Assembly: GCA_030272155.1 (NCBI GenBank)
Contig: CP126204.1
Coordinates: 806,001-870,000, forward strand
Direction: 5' to 3'
Length of the DNA stretch: 64,000 bases
Origin: Tetradesmus obliquus
Taxonomy: Eukaryota; Chlorophyta; Chlorophyceae; Sphaeropleales; Scenedesmaceae
Below are positions 28,869 through 40,539 of the stretch, piece after piece. The notes under the pieces were generated by a model that saw nothing but the letters and a program-made list of their open reading frames with translations, made no database searches and had not been told where the DNA came from. A program made the translations under genes and the position numbers. Position 1 is the stretch's first letter; every line of letters starts with the position of its first letter.

Positions 28869-29897
28869 GAAGCCACTATTGTCAGTTGCATGAACCTAAT
28901 CACTTGCACTGCATTGAATGCCAAACTACCTACGCTAAGCTGCGCCACAGCAAAATGCCTCCGTCGTATGCTCACAATATGCCTTCACATTGTACACCGG
29001 TGTCTGACACCGATGTAACCCCTCTCTCTACCTCTCCACCACACTAAAACCCATGAATTGTGACGAAATCACCAATACCCCCTGACCTATCCGATAATGA
29101 GTCATTATGACAATCACCGACCGACAAAAGCACAGTGCATGGAGCTTTGCTGTAGTGACTGACAGGCGCCAAGCCTTGGCTGCTGCAGCTGTCAAGCTTT
29201 CAGCTGGCCAACCTTGTAGCCAGCAGTTTCCTTCTGAACAAGTGCACGCCCGTCAAGCAACAAGCGAAGGACATCACAATGGCAGCAATGTAGCTGCAAG
29301 CAAGCACACTGTTTGCCCATGCAAATGCTGTCTCGCTTGCTGCCTGCATGCCCTGCTGCCTGGCTGCAAGCTGCTGAGACCACTGACACCCACCGGGCAG
29401 CGAATGCTTAATCAATTGCATTCGCCACACTCAGGCGTTACCAGATGTGACAATGAGCTTCGGCAAGTAAGGATACCAGCATACAGCTGCTGCGAAAGCT
29501 GTCGGACACTGCTGATCATGCCGCTGCATGCCGCCACACTGCTCCGGCCCTGCTGGCCCTGCTGCCGTATGCACATCGACTGATGCGCACACAACAGCCA
29601 GCACCAGTGGAATACCAGACTACCTACAGCAGCAGCAACAGCAGCAGCAGTAATGTAGGTCTGAGAGCAGACAATGTGCACCTTAATCACCATGCGGAGC
29701 TATGTTCTATCAAGTGCTCAGTTGAACCTCGCGCGTCATGCACAGCTTGTTTTCGGCCATTAAGTGTGCACTGAAGCATACTGTCACAGCTGCTAGCCTA
29801 TAGACTATCACAAGGCAAAACATGCCATTCCATTCCATGCCATTCCCTCTGCTGCCCACCTGCTAAGCACCCACTCCTAGCTGCACCGCATGCTTAT
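28869..29897. other. No recognisable gene
   Basis: Low in CTG repeats compared with the rest. Short ORFs only. A short (CCATT)n-like run is at about 29823-29850. May include the 3' UTR of the sulfotransferase. Confidence 0.45.
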
Positions 29898-31196
29898 TTA
29901 TGCCATGCCAGCTGCTGCTTGCTGCATGGCTGTGGCAGCTGCCTGGCTGCCATCAGACAGGTGCTGGAAAGCAGGCTCATACAGAGGGCCATTTGGGTCC
30001 AGAAAAACACCCAGCTCTGGTATGAGCTGTGGCTGCTGCTCTTCCTGCTGCTGCTGCTGCTGTTCCTGCTGCTGCTGCAGCGGCGCCACAGCAGACAGAG
30101 GGTCTGCTTGCGGGAACTGCTGCACCTGCTGCGCGTGCTGATCCTCCTGTAACAGCTGCTGCTGCTGCTGCTGCTGCTGTAATGCCTGTACCGGCGGCTG
30201 TGTACTGAGCTGCTGCTGAGTGCCTGGCAGCGGCTGCTGCGTCTGGCTGCCAGCTGAGCTGCTGGCTGTTTGCTGCTGCCGCTGCTGCTGCTGCTGCTGG
30301 TCCTGCGGCTGCTTGAGGTGTGGGAACTTGCTGCTCAGGTAGTCGTAAGCCTGCAGGCAGCCAGCCTCTGTCATGCGCCGGTGCGTCTCGGTATCATTTA
30401 GGATCTTTGTTGCTGGGTGGTTTGAGGGCAGCTTGCGCGCAAAGCTGCCCTTGTTGTTCATCAGCGCACACTCAAAGAAGGAGTCGTCTTTTGGGATGCC
30501 AAACCAGTCCAGCAGCTCCTCCAGGAAGTAAGGGTTCAGCTCTCCGCTTGCTGTTTTCAAATCCTCGTAAAAGAACACCTTGAACTCTGTGGCGTTGCCG
30601 CAGCCAGGGGATGTTGCAGTGCCAAAGATGCGCTGGAACTGTGCTGTCCATCTGAGGCATTGACGGGTGGACAGGCCATACCAGTCGTCCCAGTTCCACT
30701 GCTGCGGGTCCACAACGCCTGTGTGGCTCCTGCCTGTTCGCAATCGCTGATAATCGCCCATGATGGCACGCAGAGGGTGCCTGATGATCACAATGGCGCG
30801 CTTCCACCAGCAGCTGAACATGTGGGTCTTCACCGCGATGCTCTTGTCCCAGTTGAAGGAGTCATCGCACTCTGCTTTGAAAACTGGCTGCAGGAACTTA
30901 TCGCAGTAGACGCTGGAGGTGTGGTAGCCCGTCAGAGTCTCTATGATGTGTCGCACCCAAGTATTGCCAGAGCCTGGAAAGGTCATCAGAGCTGTTGTCG
31001 TCCTAGGCTCTGCAAGATATGTTTTGCTATTCGGGCAGCAGACGGTGCCCACATCTGGTCTTTCCGCAGCGGCCAAACAGGCCCAACCAACGATGCAGAG
31101 AGCTGCAAGCCCCACTATCCGGCTGCTGAATGTCATCCGCTTTAGTTTAGCGTAAATCATGTACTTGAAGATCAAACAACCTGTGTCTGGCGCCAT
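29898..31196 (-). CDS. WSCD-like sulfotransferase, single exon, type II membrane protein
   Basis: Transfers sulfate from PAPS to an acceptor, probably glycan or protein in the Golgi lumen (family knowledge; acceptor unknown). Intronless frame of 432 aa from the ATG at 31196; further ATGs at 31160 and 31136 lie before the membrane segment IVGLAALCIVGWACL. PAPS-binding motifs: 5'-phosphosulfate loop TFPGSGNTWVRH (about residues 72-83) and 3'-phosphate motif IVIIRHPLRAIMGDY (about 136-150). WSCD-type features: SSVYCD, KTHMF, SHTG, WYGLSTRQCLRW, VFFYEDLK, and CALMNNKGSFARK near the end of the domain. The C-terminal 120 residues are Q-rich with CAG tracts and probably disordered. No ghost edges are seen, as expected for an intronless gene. 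Confidence 0.85.
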   Translation of the reverse strand: MAPDTGCLIFKYMIYAKLKRMTFSSRIVGLAALCIVGWACLAAAERPDVGTVCCPNSKTYLAEPRTTTALMTFPGSGNTWVRHIIETLTGYHTSSVYCDKFLQPVFKAECDDSFNWDKSIAVKTHMFSCWWKRAIVIIRHPLRAIMGDYQRLRTGRSHTGVVDPQQWNWDDWYGLSTRQCLRWTAQFQRIFGTATSPGCGNATEFKVFFYEDLKTASGELNPYFLEELLDWFGIPKDDSFFECALMNNKGSFARKLPSNHPATKILNDTETHRRMTEAGCLQAYDYLSSKFPHLKQPQDQQQQQQRQQQTASSSAGSQTQQPLPGTQQQLSTQPPVQALQQQQQQQQLLQEDQHAQQVQQFPQADPLSAVAPLQQQQEQQQQQQEEQQPQLIPELGVFLDPNGPLYEPAFQHLSDGSQAAATAMQQAAAGMA

Positions 31197-33015
31197 GAGC
31201 ACCCGACATGCAGTACAACAGCACAGGCACCGGCGCACCGGAGAACACCGATCAACACAGCTGCAGCCGATTTGTATTAATTTTCCAATAATTGTCGAAA
31301 AAGCTTTGACTGTGTATCAGGTCAATGGTGAGTTTGCAGGTGCCGATTGCGTAAAAACGCGAAACAGACAGTGCTGCCGAGTGGTCCCAGAGCTCATTAA
31401 CAGCTGCAGTTGAAATTACAAAGAAGAATTTTCAGATGTGCTTATTGTTTATGTTTTTTGGCATCCGTGTGGGTGCAATCACACATGCCAGATGTCCCTT
31501 CCAGTGGTGGCATGCTGCTGCAGCATGCTGCTGCTCGTTGGGTGAAGTCATGACGTGAAAGAAAGGACGATGTTTAAGACCGATTACATTTCAATCCTGA
31601 TCCTTTACTGCTGATAACTCTTCAGAGTGATCTCACCGTTTTGCAGATGCAGGCAAGCACCGGCTCAAGCTGACAGTCAGCCTGAGGTGGCTGATCAAAG
31701 TTCTTGACAAATTGGCGTGTCTTGATCTGAGGGTTACAGACACATCGCGGCGGCTTGCCAGCCAATACACATTATAGTCATTGTAATCATTGCTACAGGC
31801 CAGCATCCTATGCAGGCAAACAGAGTCAAATGCTGCTTCAGCATGTTCTCAGTCAGTTACGACCATGTTATTCACAGAAGCAAAGACGCAGCCCGGCACA
31901 GAGGGCACCAAGCAAACAGTTGCTGCAGTTTCGAGGCTTGCCGTAGAACACAAACAGCACCACTGGCAGGTTGCTGCTATCCAGCAGTTGCTGCCAGTGC
32001 AAAAGGCAGGGCACACACACATCGTGCAGACACAGTACCTGCACGCAAAATCGCAAGCTATGACACACACAAAAGACTTGTCAGGCTCCATCAGACAAGG
32101 ACAATTCAGACAACAGCGGCCGGCAAGCTGCCATCATGGCATGCAGGCAAACAAGCTTGATGAACATGACCAGGCACACAACTGGGGGCGAGTTGCGCTC
32201 GCAGCGCTGCCACCTCCTGATTGTCACTGACACAACTCAAATGCCAGGCATTGTTGCAGTAGGTGCACAGGGTTTTAACCAGCAGCAGCCCCACAAGATG
32301 GCCTCCCATCACTCATGCACATTAGCACCACCGGTGGTACCAATGCTTGCCATGCCCTTGCCAGTTATTGAATTTGATTTGCAGCACCAACTATGTTGTG
32401 AGGCAGTGTGATCTGTACACCATGCCCATGGCGACAGGTGGTATTGCCAGATGTTGCAGCATATTGCAGCTGCACTCTGATCTGCTGCCGTGTCAGCACG
32501 TCACACAGACTCCTGCAAGGGCCCAAGAGTGCACTTCCCTTCAGAACTCAATTGTATCTACCACATGGTCTGTACAGGGAACAAAGCACAGATCAACATC
32601 CATTAGACACCGCACAGCACAGCAGACTTTCAGCTAGCGCAAGACTAACCTAAACCCTTCCCATCAGCAGCCCAACAAGGGCTCCTGATACCACCTCACT
32701 ACATTGGATGGCTGCCTGCAACCACTGCAGGCACCTCACAAACCAAGCAACACCTAGACCTAGCTCTTGCGCTCCCTCCACCTGCGGTCAAGCCTGAACA
32801 GTTTCCTGGCGTTCCTCCACCAGCCCAGCCACCCTTTGCTACGTGCTGTCCCATCCAGCGCTGCATTCATCTGTCGGCAACGCGGGCCGTGGCAACAAGT
32901 GATGAGGCGCGTGTTGGCGCTTCCCAGTGGCGCCACGCAGCTGCCTTCACATCCAACTGCCACCACACTCACATGCAGCAGCCGGCATCCTCCCACTACA
33001 CCCAGCTGACCTGCT
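31197..33015. other. No recognisable gene; one relic of the neighbouring gene
   Basis: 1.8 kb with only short ORFs. At about 32905-32950 there is a diverged copy of the transporter C-terminal coding region (GSCATPLGSPDTRL; true copy 33045-33095), past its stop codon. The stretch near 31265-31310 is AT-rich and could belong to the sulfotransferase promoter. Confidence 0.5.
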
Positions 33016-35271
33016 TCAACGGCCATTGCCCGGGCGTGGCGACAGCGTGGTCAGGCGTGTATCTGGACTCCCCAGCGGCGTCGCGCAGCTGCCGCTCGAG
33101 TCCGAGTCACTCCTGCCCACGCCGCTGCAGCACGGCGGGCATCCGGAGTAGCTCCGGATCAGCCCCTCGCTCTCTGATCCATTCATATCGTCTGCGGACA
33201 TGTCTTGTACGGCGAGAGGCAGCTTGCCGGCCGAGGGCTTTGTGCGCAGTGGTGCTTGCTGGAAAAGAGAGCCTCCCATAAGGCCCATTGCAAGGAAGCA
33301 AAGCTGGATGGGGCTTGCGTGCTGGTCCCAGATGAGCAGGTTGATGAGCACGGAGCCAATCTTGCAGACGACGCCCACGACCACGCCGGCTGTCGCTGAC
33401 ACGTTGCTGCGCATGAGGTAGCCTGCAATGCGGCAGGAGATTGTAAGACAGCGGCAGCAGGGGAGTCAGCACCAATGCAGGGACTAGAGGCAAGGGACAC
33501 GAGGTAGCCTGCGGAGTTGTGCAAGAAAGCAGGGGCAGGAGGGCAGCAGAGGCGTGCTGGTCCCAGATCAGTAGATCAGTAGATCAGTAGATCACGGAGC
33601 CGATCTTGCAGACCACGCCCACCACGACGCCGGCTGTTGCTGACACGTTGCTGCGCATGAGGCAGCCTGCAGACACATAAGTGAAAGGAAGCAGGAGCAG
33701 AGAGTCAGCTGGGTTTGTGTACTGCTGTGGTAGCAGGGGAGATGCTGCTCGGCGTGAGGGAGCCTGCAGAATTGTGGCAGAGAGCAGGGGCAGGAGGGCA
33801 GCAGAGGTTGGCAAGGGAGCAGAATAATGAGCAGGTTGATGAGCACGGAGCCGATCTTGCAGACCACGCCCACCACGACGCCGGCTGTTGCAGACACGTT
33901 GCTGCGCAATAGGTAGCCTGCAGAGTTGTGCAACAGAGCAAGGGGCGGGCAAGGGGTTGGAGGCAGCAAAACCTCCAGAAAGGTGGCTGAGGCGTTGCTG
34001 CACATGAGTTTGCCACCATCTGTAATGCCGCCACATGTACTGCCACCATCTGTACTGCCACCACATGTACTGCCACCATCTGAACAACCACTCACCTGCA
34101 TGGCTCATGCACACACCGACCGCGCAGGACATGAACAGCACGGAGACCTGAGGGATGTCGAAGGCAGCCGCCCGCAGCACCTCATGTTCCCCAGAGCACA
34201 GCGGGAACACCAGCAGCAGCGCCATTGCTGCCAGGAAGTTTGTGTAGTAGACGCGGCCCCAGTTGGACATAGCCACTGTGTCACACACGTGCTTCACGTA
34301 GCAGGCCTCGAACAAGAAGAATGCCCCCCACACGCACAGCCAGGTGTAGGCCTTGATGTGGAAGCCTGGGGGGTGGACAGTGGGTAGTAAGCAGTAGGGA
34401 CAGTTTAAAGTGAGGGCTGACAGCAATGTCAGACACAAATGTAACGTAACGTAACGTAAAGCTTGGCTTCACATGCATAGCCAGGTGTAGGCCTTGATGT
34501 GGAAGCCTGGCAGCAGGGGCAGCGGGTGCAGCAGGACACCTTGGAGTGAGCACTTGCAGCACTGTCAGGGCATGACACTTGCTTTCACAAGCACAGCCAG
34601 GTGTAGGCCTTGATGTGGAAACCTAAATTGTGGGACAGCCGGCACAAGAAGTGCAGGTTGGAGTGAGCAAACACAGCACTTTGAGAAGCTAGGGTTTTGC
34701 ACGCACAGCCAGGTGTAGGCCTTGATGTGCAAGCCTTGTGGGCAGCGCAGCTAGCAGCCAGCTCAACGTCAACAAGGAAGCAAGCACTTCTGAGTGATAA
34801 CACCTTTGGTCAGTTGTGGGGAATGCCTCTTGGGTTGCATCAATGCAAGTATGTTGATGTCCATGGCTACGCAGCCTTCAGCAGCAGATCTCGGCACTGC
34901 AGTACGGGCTACGCATGCTGCAACAAAGCCTAAAAAAAAGTTGCCGTCGTTGCCGCCATTGCTGCTGCCGCTGCCGCTGCTGCTCACCCTGGTCGTAGTA
35001 TGTGTAGCCCGCGCATGAGGCCACCAGCAGCAGGATGCTGCACACGGAGCGCTTGCCTGCAGGGCGGCACACAGAAGCAAAATGCACATGTGTCTTTTGT
35101 GCCAAATGAAAGTCAGTGAGCCGTTTGCATGGTAGCTTTACTTCATGCAATGCATTCTGCTGCTTACTGCTGCTGCTGCTGCTCTCAGGCTGCAATAGCC
35201 TGATGCTGTGTACTGCTGCACGTATGGCGCACGATCCGTTACTTGTGTGCTCGCCTGCTTGCAGCTGTTGC

Positions 35272-35324
<53 letters not shown>

Positions 35325-35385
35325 ATGCTGCCTCACCTGGCTGCAACCTGCCCCGGTATCATAATGCACCCGATGCTGTGCTGCT

Positions 35386-35462
<77 letters not shown>

Positions 35463-36732
35463 CCAACAGCATATATTTTGTTGTTGTGCCGTTCACTCAC
35501 CTGGCAACTCCCTGCCCAGCAGGTAGAGTCAACAGTGCACCTGCTGCTTCATGCATTCTGCCGAGAGGTTTAAAGCGTTGGCTTGCTAAGCCATTGTGTT
35601 TTTTCAAAGCACCGGAGGTTCCAATCCTTTCACTTCCGTTTTTATGGCTGCTTCTGCTGCCAACAATAGTCCTGCTTTCACTTATACTCTCTCACCTGGC
35701 AGCTCCCTGCCCAGGAAGAGGTAGTCAAAGATGGAACCACTGCTTGTCATGCAAAATGCTGCTGCTGCTGCTGCTTTTGTGAACAGTTGTTCTTTGTGTA
35801 ATGTCAATCGCTCACCTGGCAGCTCCCTGCCCAGGAAGAGGTAGTCGAAGATGCACAGCACCAGCGGCGTGGAGGAGCGGAAGGTGATGAAGGTCTCCAC
35901 GTTGCTGTACACCAGCACCTTGATGTTGGCTGCAGGAAGCAAGCGGAAGGTCAGGAGGCAGTGCAGCAGGTCAGCAGGGTGGATGCAGAGAGGCAAGTTT
36001 GTCTTCTTGCAACTCTTTATAAGATGTAGTCCAGCAAGGTGGCCTGTGAGCGGTGCGGGGTTGTTTGTCAGCGCCCCGTGCAGTGGAGATTGCTTGCAGG
36101 AACCTGAGGCTGACAATGAACTGCTGGCAAGAGCTTGCAGGAACTTGAGGCTGGAAGTGAGCTGCCCATGTCTTGCAAGACGTCCCTGCTGCTGGACAGC
36201 CCCATCTGGTGGTACTACATTGCAGGCCAGCTGCTGCTGTTGCTGCTGCATATGACAGCTTGAGTTCATTCATGCACAACGCTGCCAGGCAGTACCATAC
36301 TACTGGGTGCTGCCATGTCATTGCTGCTGCAGCTGCTGCATCTGTCCGTGCCTCTGCAGCTGCTCTTAACCCCCTGGGTTTGCCTAAAAGCTGCTTGCAG
36401 GACTCACCATACAGCGTTCCCAGGAAGCCCAGCACAATGAGCAAGAACGGCTTTACTAGGCTCCACTGCAGGCCTTCTGCCTCAAGCACGCCAGTAAAGT
36501 TGAGGCCCTTGACCACGACAGCAGAGAACAGCAGCTGCAGCACCAGGATGAACACTGGAGCCTGCAGCGTGTGCACCGCCACTTTGTTGATGACGATCAG
36601 CGTGCTGGAGCAGAATCCGTAGTACCCCAGAATGAGCGGGATTTTCCACTTCTGCATGAAGCTGCCCCAGGAGTTGTCCTGATGCCGCAAAGCATCTTTT
36701 ATTTGACGCTGCGCTGCACTGGAGTCCGTCAT
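33016..36732 (-). CDS. GONST-like Golgi GDP-sugar transporter (drug/metabolite transporter superfamily), 5 exons
   Basis: Exons: 36732-36408, 35929-35816, 35056-34988, 34365-34096, 33422-33016. Phases agree, total 394 aa. Start ATG at 36732. About ten hydrophobic segments. Seen: GYYGFCSSTLIVINK, NIKVLVYSNVETFITFRSST, FDYLFLGRELPG, FHIKAYTWLCVWGAFFLFE, NWGRVYYTNFLAAMALLL, GYLMRSNVSATAGVVVG and LINLLIWDQHASP. These match plant GONST3-like transporters of GDP-mannose or GDP-L-galactose, antiporters that feed Golgi glycosylation. The segment that holds the GALNK-type substrate motif in this family reads GVVCK here, so the substrate is uncertain. The C-terminal 60 residues are S/G-rich and cytosolic. 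Four junctions have ghost copies nearby. Confidence 0.85.
33597..33922 (-). repeat. Ghost copies of GONST-like exon 5 acceptor edge (2 clear copies plus remnant)
   Basis: The first about 75 bp of exon 5 (LMRSNVSATAGVVVGVVCKIG), with CAG acceptor, repeats at about 33597-33672 and 33840-33922, and a short remnant is near 33988. They lie upstream of the true exon in transcription order. Confidence 0.9.
34013..34090 (-). repeat. Short minisatellite at exon 4/5 intron
   Basis: Alternating 'ccaccatctgtactg' and 'ccaccacatgtactg' units of about 15 bp, roughly five copies, directly beside the exon 4 donor. Confidence 0.85.
34440..34745 (-). repeat. Ghost copies of GONST-like exon 4 acceptor edge (3 copies)
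   Basis: Three copies of the FHIKAYTWLC coding start with upstream acceptor, at about 34470-34513, 34590-34625 and 34702-34735. Period about 115 bp. Beside the first is a CGTAA triplet run (aacgtaacgtaacgtaa). Confidence 0.9.
35274..35461 (+). repeat. Two long CTG tracts in GONST-like intron
   Basis: CTG runs at 35274-35325 and 35389-35461. The second is among the longest pure tracts in the window (about 24 units). On the gene's sense strand they are CAG. Confidence 0.93.
35497..35735 (-). repeat. Ghost copies of GONST-like exon 2 donor edge (2 copies)
   Basis: The coding end FLGRELPG with its GTGAG donor (true copy 35816 onward) repeats at 35693-35735 and, more diverged, at 35497-35527. 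They flank the tRNA-like fragment. Confidence 0.88.
35560..35640 (+). pseudogene. Decayed tRNA-Ser(GCU)-like fragment, possibly organelle-derived
   Basis: Reads gccgagaggtttaaagcg (D arm), then ttggc-TTGCTAA-gccat (anticodon stem and 7-nt loop with GCT), then a long variable arm (tgtgttttttcaaagca), then ggaggTTCCAATccttt (T arm, usual TTCGAAT changed), then cacttccg as 3' acceptor. The 5' acceptor is missing: atgcatt does not pair with cacttcc. The AT-rich variable arm suggests a plastid or mitochondrial origin (inference). Lies in an intron of the GONST-like gene, opposite strand. Confidence 0.65.
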
Positions 36733-37539
36733 TTCGACGATGCTGCCTGCCCTGCTGCTTTGGATGTCCGCTGTGCTGCGGGCGCCAGGTACTTGCTGGC
36801 AGGACAGGCGCGACAGCTGTTCAAGCTGCCACAAACACTATAAGAAACGTTCAATTAATTTGAACGGTGGCAATGGGTGGCCAGCAGACTATGAGCTAGC
36901 GGTAGGCTCAACTGGTTGTGTCCAGACTAGCACGGCACAACACACGTCTACCTATATGATGAATAACAAATATACTATTTCAAGGTGAGACAGAAAATGG
37001 TGCTGAAGCCCTTTCAAAAGCTCAGTAAGCAGTGCTGTCATGTTTGCCCTCCCCAGTTGCGACGATTCAGAGTCGCGCATGCACACAGCGATTCTTGAAA
37101 CCGGCTGCTTCCACAAACAAACATTTACTTTGACCCTAAAGCGCCAACACAAGTCAATCAGTTCTGCGGTCAGTGCTCACAAGCAGCACGCAGCACACGC
37201 CGCAGCGCGACCACGGCACGAACACAGCCGAACTGGGCCTATCGCGATGTCGTAGAGCGCCCGATAGTCACTACTCCATCCACTCAATACGTCACAAACT
37301 CCCAACACAGCTGATCTGCACTACGCTTATGCCACCAGCTACAGCCTGTACATGTAGCTGCACAGCGCGCAGTGCATACTCACTATCTGCTGCACGGGAA
37401 GAGTACTGCACCTCCACTTGTTGTTCCCACCATGCTGCTCACAAGTTCTGCAGCAACTGCCTTTAAGCTTTTGACGCGTTAGACTCTTGGTCAACCCACT
37501 CCTGGGTGTAATCAGTGCTCACAGGAGCATACCGTGAGC
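36733..37539. other. Intergenic region, no gene seen
   Basis: Upstream of the GONST-like gene and downstream of the SET gene. It has an AT-rich stretch near 36840-36985 that may include the transporter promoter. No recognisable coding sequence. Confidence 0.45.
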
Positions 37540-37815
37540 GGGGCCAAGCTGCCCAAAGGCTCACTCCTGGTACTCCTCCTCCTCATCATCATCGTAATGT
37601 TACCAAGAAAGCCATATCAATGGCAACGGCTCACTCCTGGTACTCCCTTGTCACCTCCATCAGCGCCTGCAGCTCAGCCAGGGTGTCCTGCAGCCGTTCC
37701 TGCAATAATCCTGAAACTTTGTGGCGTTCGCTCAAGGGCAGAGGGAAGCCTCTCAGTAGCTCACTCCTGGTATTCACCGTTGACCTCCATCAGCGCCTGC
37801 AGCTCGGCCAGTGCT
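37540..37815 (-). repeat. Ghost copies of the SET gene stop-codon region, beyond the gene end
   Basis: The last coding stretch (LAELQALMEVTGEYQE plus stop; true copy 37866-37920) repeats downstream at about 37751-37812, 37624-37690 and, briefly, 37558-37575. No splice donor is involved, so duplication also occurs at exon ends outside introns. Confidence 0.9.
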
Positions 37816-37865
37816 TGCAGGAACACTCAAGGGCAGAGCCGAGCTTCTTTGAAAGAAGCTACAGC

Positions 37866-40501
37866 TCACTCCTGGTATTCCCCGGTCACCTCCATCAGCG
37901 CCTGCAGCTCAGCCAGTGTGTCCTGCAGCTCCCGCCTGCCAGCCGTGAGGTACTGCCGCACTAGCTGCTTCTGGCCAGACCTGCGGCGGGCGAAGCAGGG
38001 GAGGAATAACGTGTTTGTTTTGTCAATATGTATGTCATTTCAGCAGCACAAGTTACATCGCTCCAGGCAGCCCATTGTATTGACGGGCAGAGATTGATTG
38101 TGCCTGGCAGAAGCTGCAGCTGCTTTACCGGACACACGCCGCGTCAGGAGATATATGCAGTGTACCAGGCTACTACACATCAGCAGGAAATGCAGAGGCA
38201 GGAGGAGGCAAGAGCCCTGCAACCACGCGGTAAAGCACATTCACCATCATCACATACAGCAAGTGCTGTCGGGAAAAAACCAGCGGGTTGATTGCATGCA
38301 GCAGCAGGGCCCACCTGTACCGCAGGCAGTGCCGCAGCCAGGAGGGCATCTCTGCCGCTGCTGCTGCGTGCGCCTTGTGTGCCTGCTGTGCTGAGTCAGC
38401 CTCCTGCAGCAGTCGCAGATCATGTTCAAGCGGGCCTGCAGGAAGACAAAGAGACAGCCTGGTCATCACATGCTTGTGGCACGGTGCGAACATTGCAGAC
38501 ACAGCCGCTGCACAACATCTCAAACATGTTTCTTTGGATGAACTATTCAATAGAAACAGGCAGGCAGCAGCATTGTAGCAGCCTCCAAGGCAGCCAGGCA
38601 TATCAAAGAGGTAGCTGACACATTTGAGGTGGGTTCGTACAATTGCGAAAGGGTTCAAACGACCACTATGCTAATTGGTTCAAAAAGCGCGCTAAAATGC
38701 CAGCCCATTGTGTGCGAGCCTACACCTGCTGCAAACACTTGCAAACACTCTGCAATGCAGGTCTGCCTGCTGCAGAGTCTGCAGTGCAGACTGCCGCAGT
38801 GTCACAAAACAAAAATGTAACGTTATAACAATGTAACAGTGCCCACCTGTGCCCTCCTCGCCCTCCATCTGGATCAGCTTCAACTCCAGCAGCCTCACAA
38901 AAGTAGTCAGCACCGCCATGGACAGCCCCAGAGCCTCGATACGAGCCTGGATCTCGTCATTAACGATACTTTCAACGTCATTTTGACCGTTACTTTGACC
39001 GCTGCTGCTGCTGCTGCTGCTGCTGCTGAGGGTGCTGGCTGGCGAGCCTTGCTGCAGCGCCTCTGCTGCTTGCAGCTCTACGAGTAGCTCCTGCTTCTGC
39101 ATCACAAACACTTCTATCACCTCCCGTGCTGCCGCTGGGATGATGCTGCTGCGCCTGCGCGCGCTGCTGCTGCTGCTCCTGGCTGCTGCTGCCGCCTGCT
39201 GGTGGTTGGCTAGGTGTGATGCTGACAGGAAGAGCTGAGGGGTCAGGCCGCGAGCCTGCAGCACAGCAGTGCGCATCCAGAAGGGCACAAGTCAAAGTCA
39301 ACATGCCTGTGAACAGTAGTATGTTCATATCACACAGCAGGGTGTGTGTCTCAAGGCAGCTGAAATACAGCCCCACATTAGCATGGCTTGATGACAAGTG
39401 CGCACAACTCAACACAGACTGTTGCAGTACTTCCAAAACAAGCAAGCAGCCGCATGGCTGGCGACTGGTACTACATGCAAGGCACATCATCGCCCTGCAC
39501 CCTTGCCTGCAGCAGCTTCATGCGTGCTGCCAGGCTTGCTGCGCTTGCGCCGGTCTGCATGCTGGCAGCAGCAGTGCTGCCCTAACAAAACACATGACCC
39601 TGCGCCCTCACCTGCAGTAGCTGGAAACTTTCAGTACAAAGACCGCACAAAAATGCCCGCCAAATCAAGTGAACCGCATTGCCCCTGCAGCACAATGTGC
39701 ATGTATAATCGCCTTGCGCCCTCACCTGCAGCAGCTGCATGCTTGCTGCCAGGCTTGCTGCGCTGGCGCTGGTCTGCATGCTGGCAGCAGCAGTGCTTCA
39801 ACACAAAACACACGACCCTGCGCCCTCACCTGCAGCAGCTGGACACTTTCAATACAAAGAGCGCAAGAAATGCCCGCTAAAGAAATCAAGTGAACCGTTT
39901 CCCCTGAAAAACAATGTGCATGCATCATCGCCTTGCGCGCTCACCTGCAGCAGCTGCATGCGTGCCGTGAACAGCTCGTCCCACTCCTCCGGCGGCGGCA
40001 GCGGGCACAGCAGCATCAGCTGCTCATGCGGGTTGGCTGGCAGGGCAAAGCCGTACAGCAGCAGCAGCTCCTCGTTGCCCTTGTCACCATACGATATGGT
40101 TAGCTCCTCACCAGCCTTGGGGCAACACACCTGTTCAGGGGTGAGTTGGTAAGGTGGAACAGCAAGTTGGTGCAGGGTGATGGCGAAAAATATTGTTGAA
40201 CAGGCGGTACAGCAGCAGCAGCTCCTCGTTGCCCTTGTCACCATAGGATATTGTAAACTCCTCACCAGCTTTAGGACAGCAAGCCTGTTGATTCAACAAA
40301 TGCAACAAAGAAGCTGGCCTAGAATGATTGGGAGCTTTGTGTGAACATGCCGTACAGCAGCAGCAGCAGCAGCAGCTCCTCGTTGCCTTTGTCGCCATAT
40401 GATATGGCAGCTCCTCACCAGCCTTGGGGCAGCAGGCCTGTTTGAGAGTTGTTGGTGTATAGATCAGGCAAAAGGGGGTTGGTGCAGTGCAGGTTTGATA
40501 C

Positions 40502-40539
<38 letters not shown>

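Noticed and set aside
28802-29047. Possible second Gag knuckle (HYCQLHEPNHLHCIEC) next to the retroelement
   Set aside because: Single short match in an ORF with no other Gag features, overlapping the opposite-strand frame that appears interrupted. Spacing does not fit a standard knuckle.
34013-34090. Telomere-like or centromere-like repeat
   Set aside because: Only about five 15-bp units, not TTTAGGG-like, confined to one intron.
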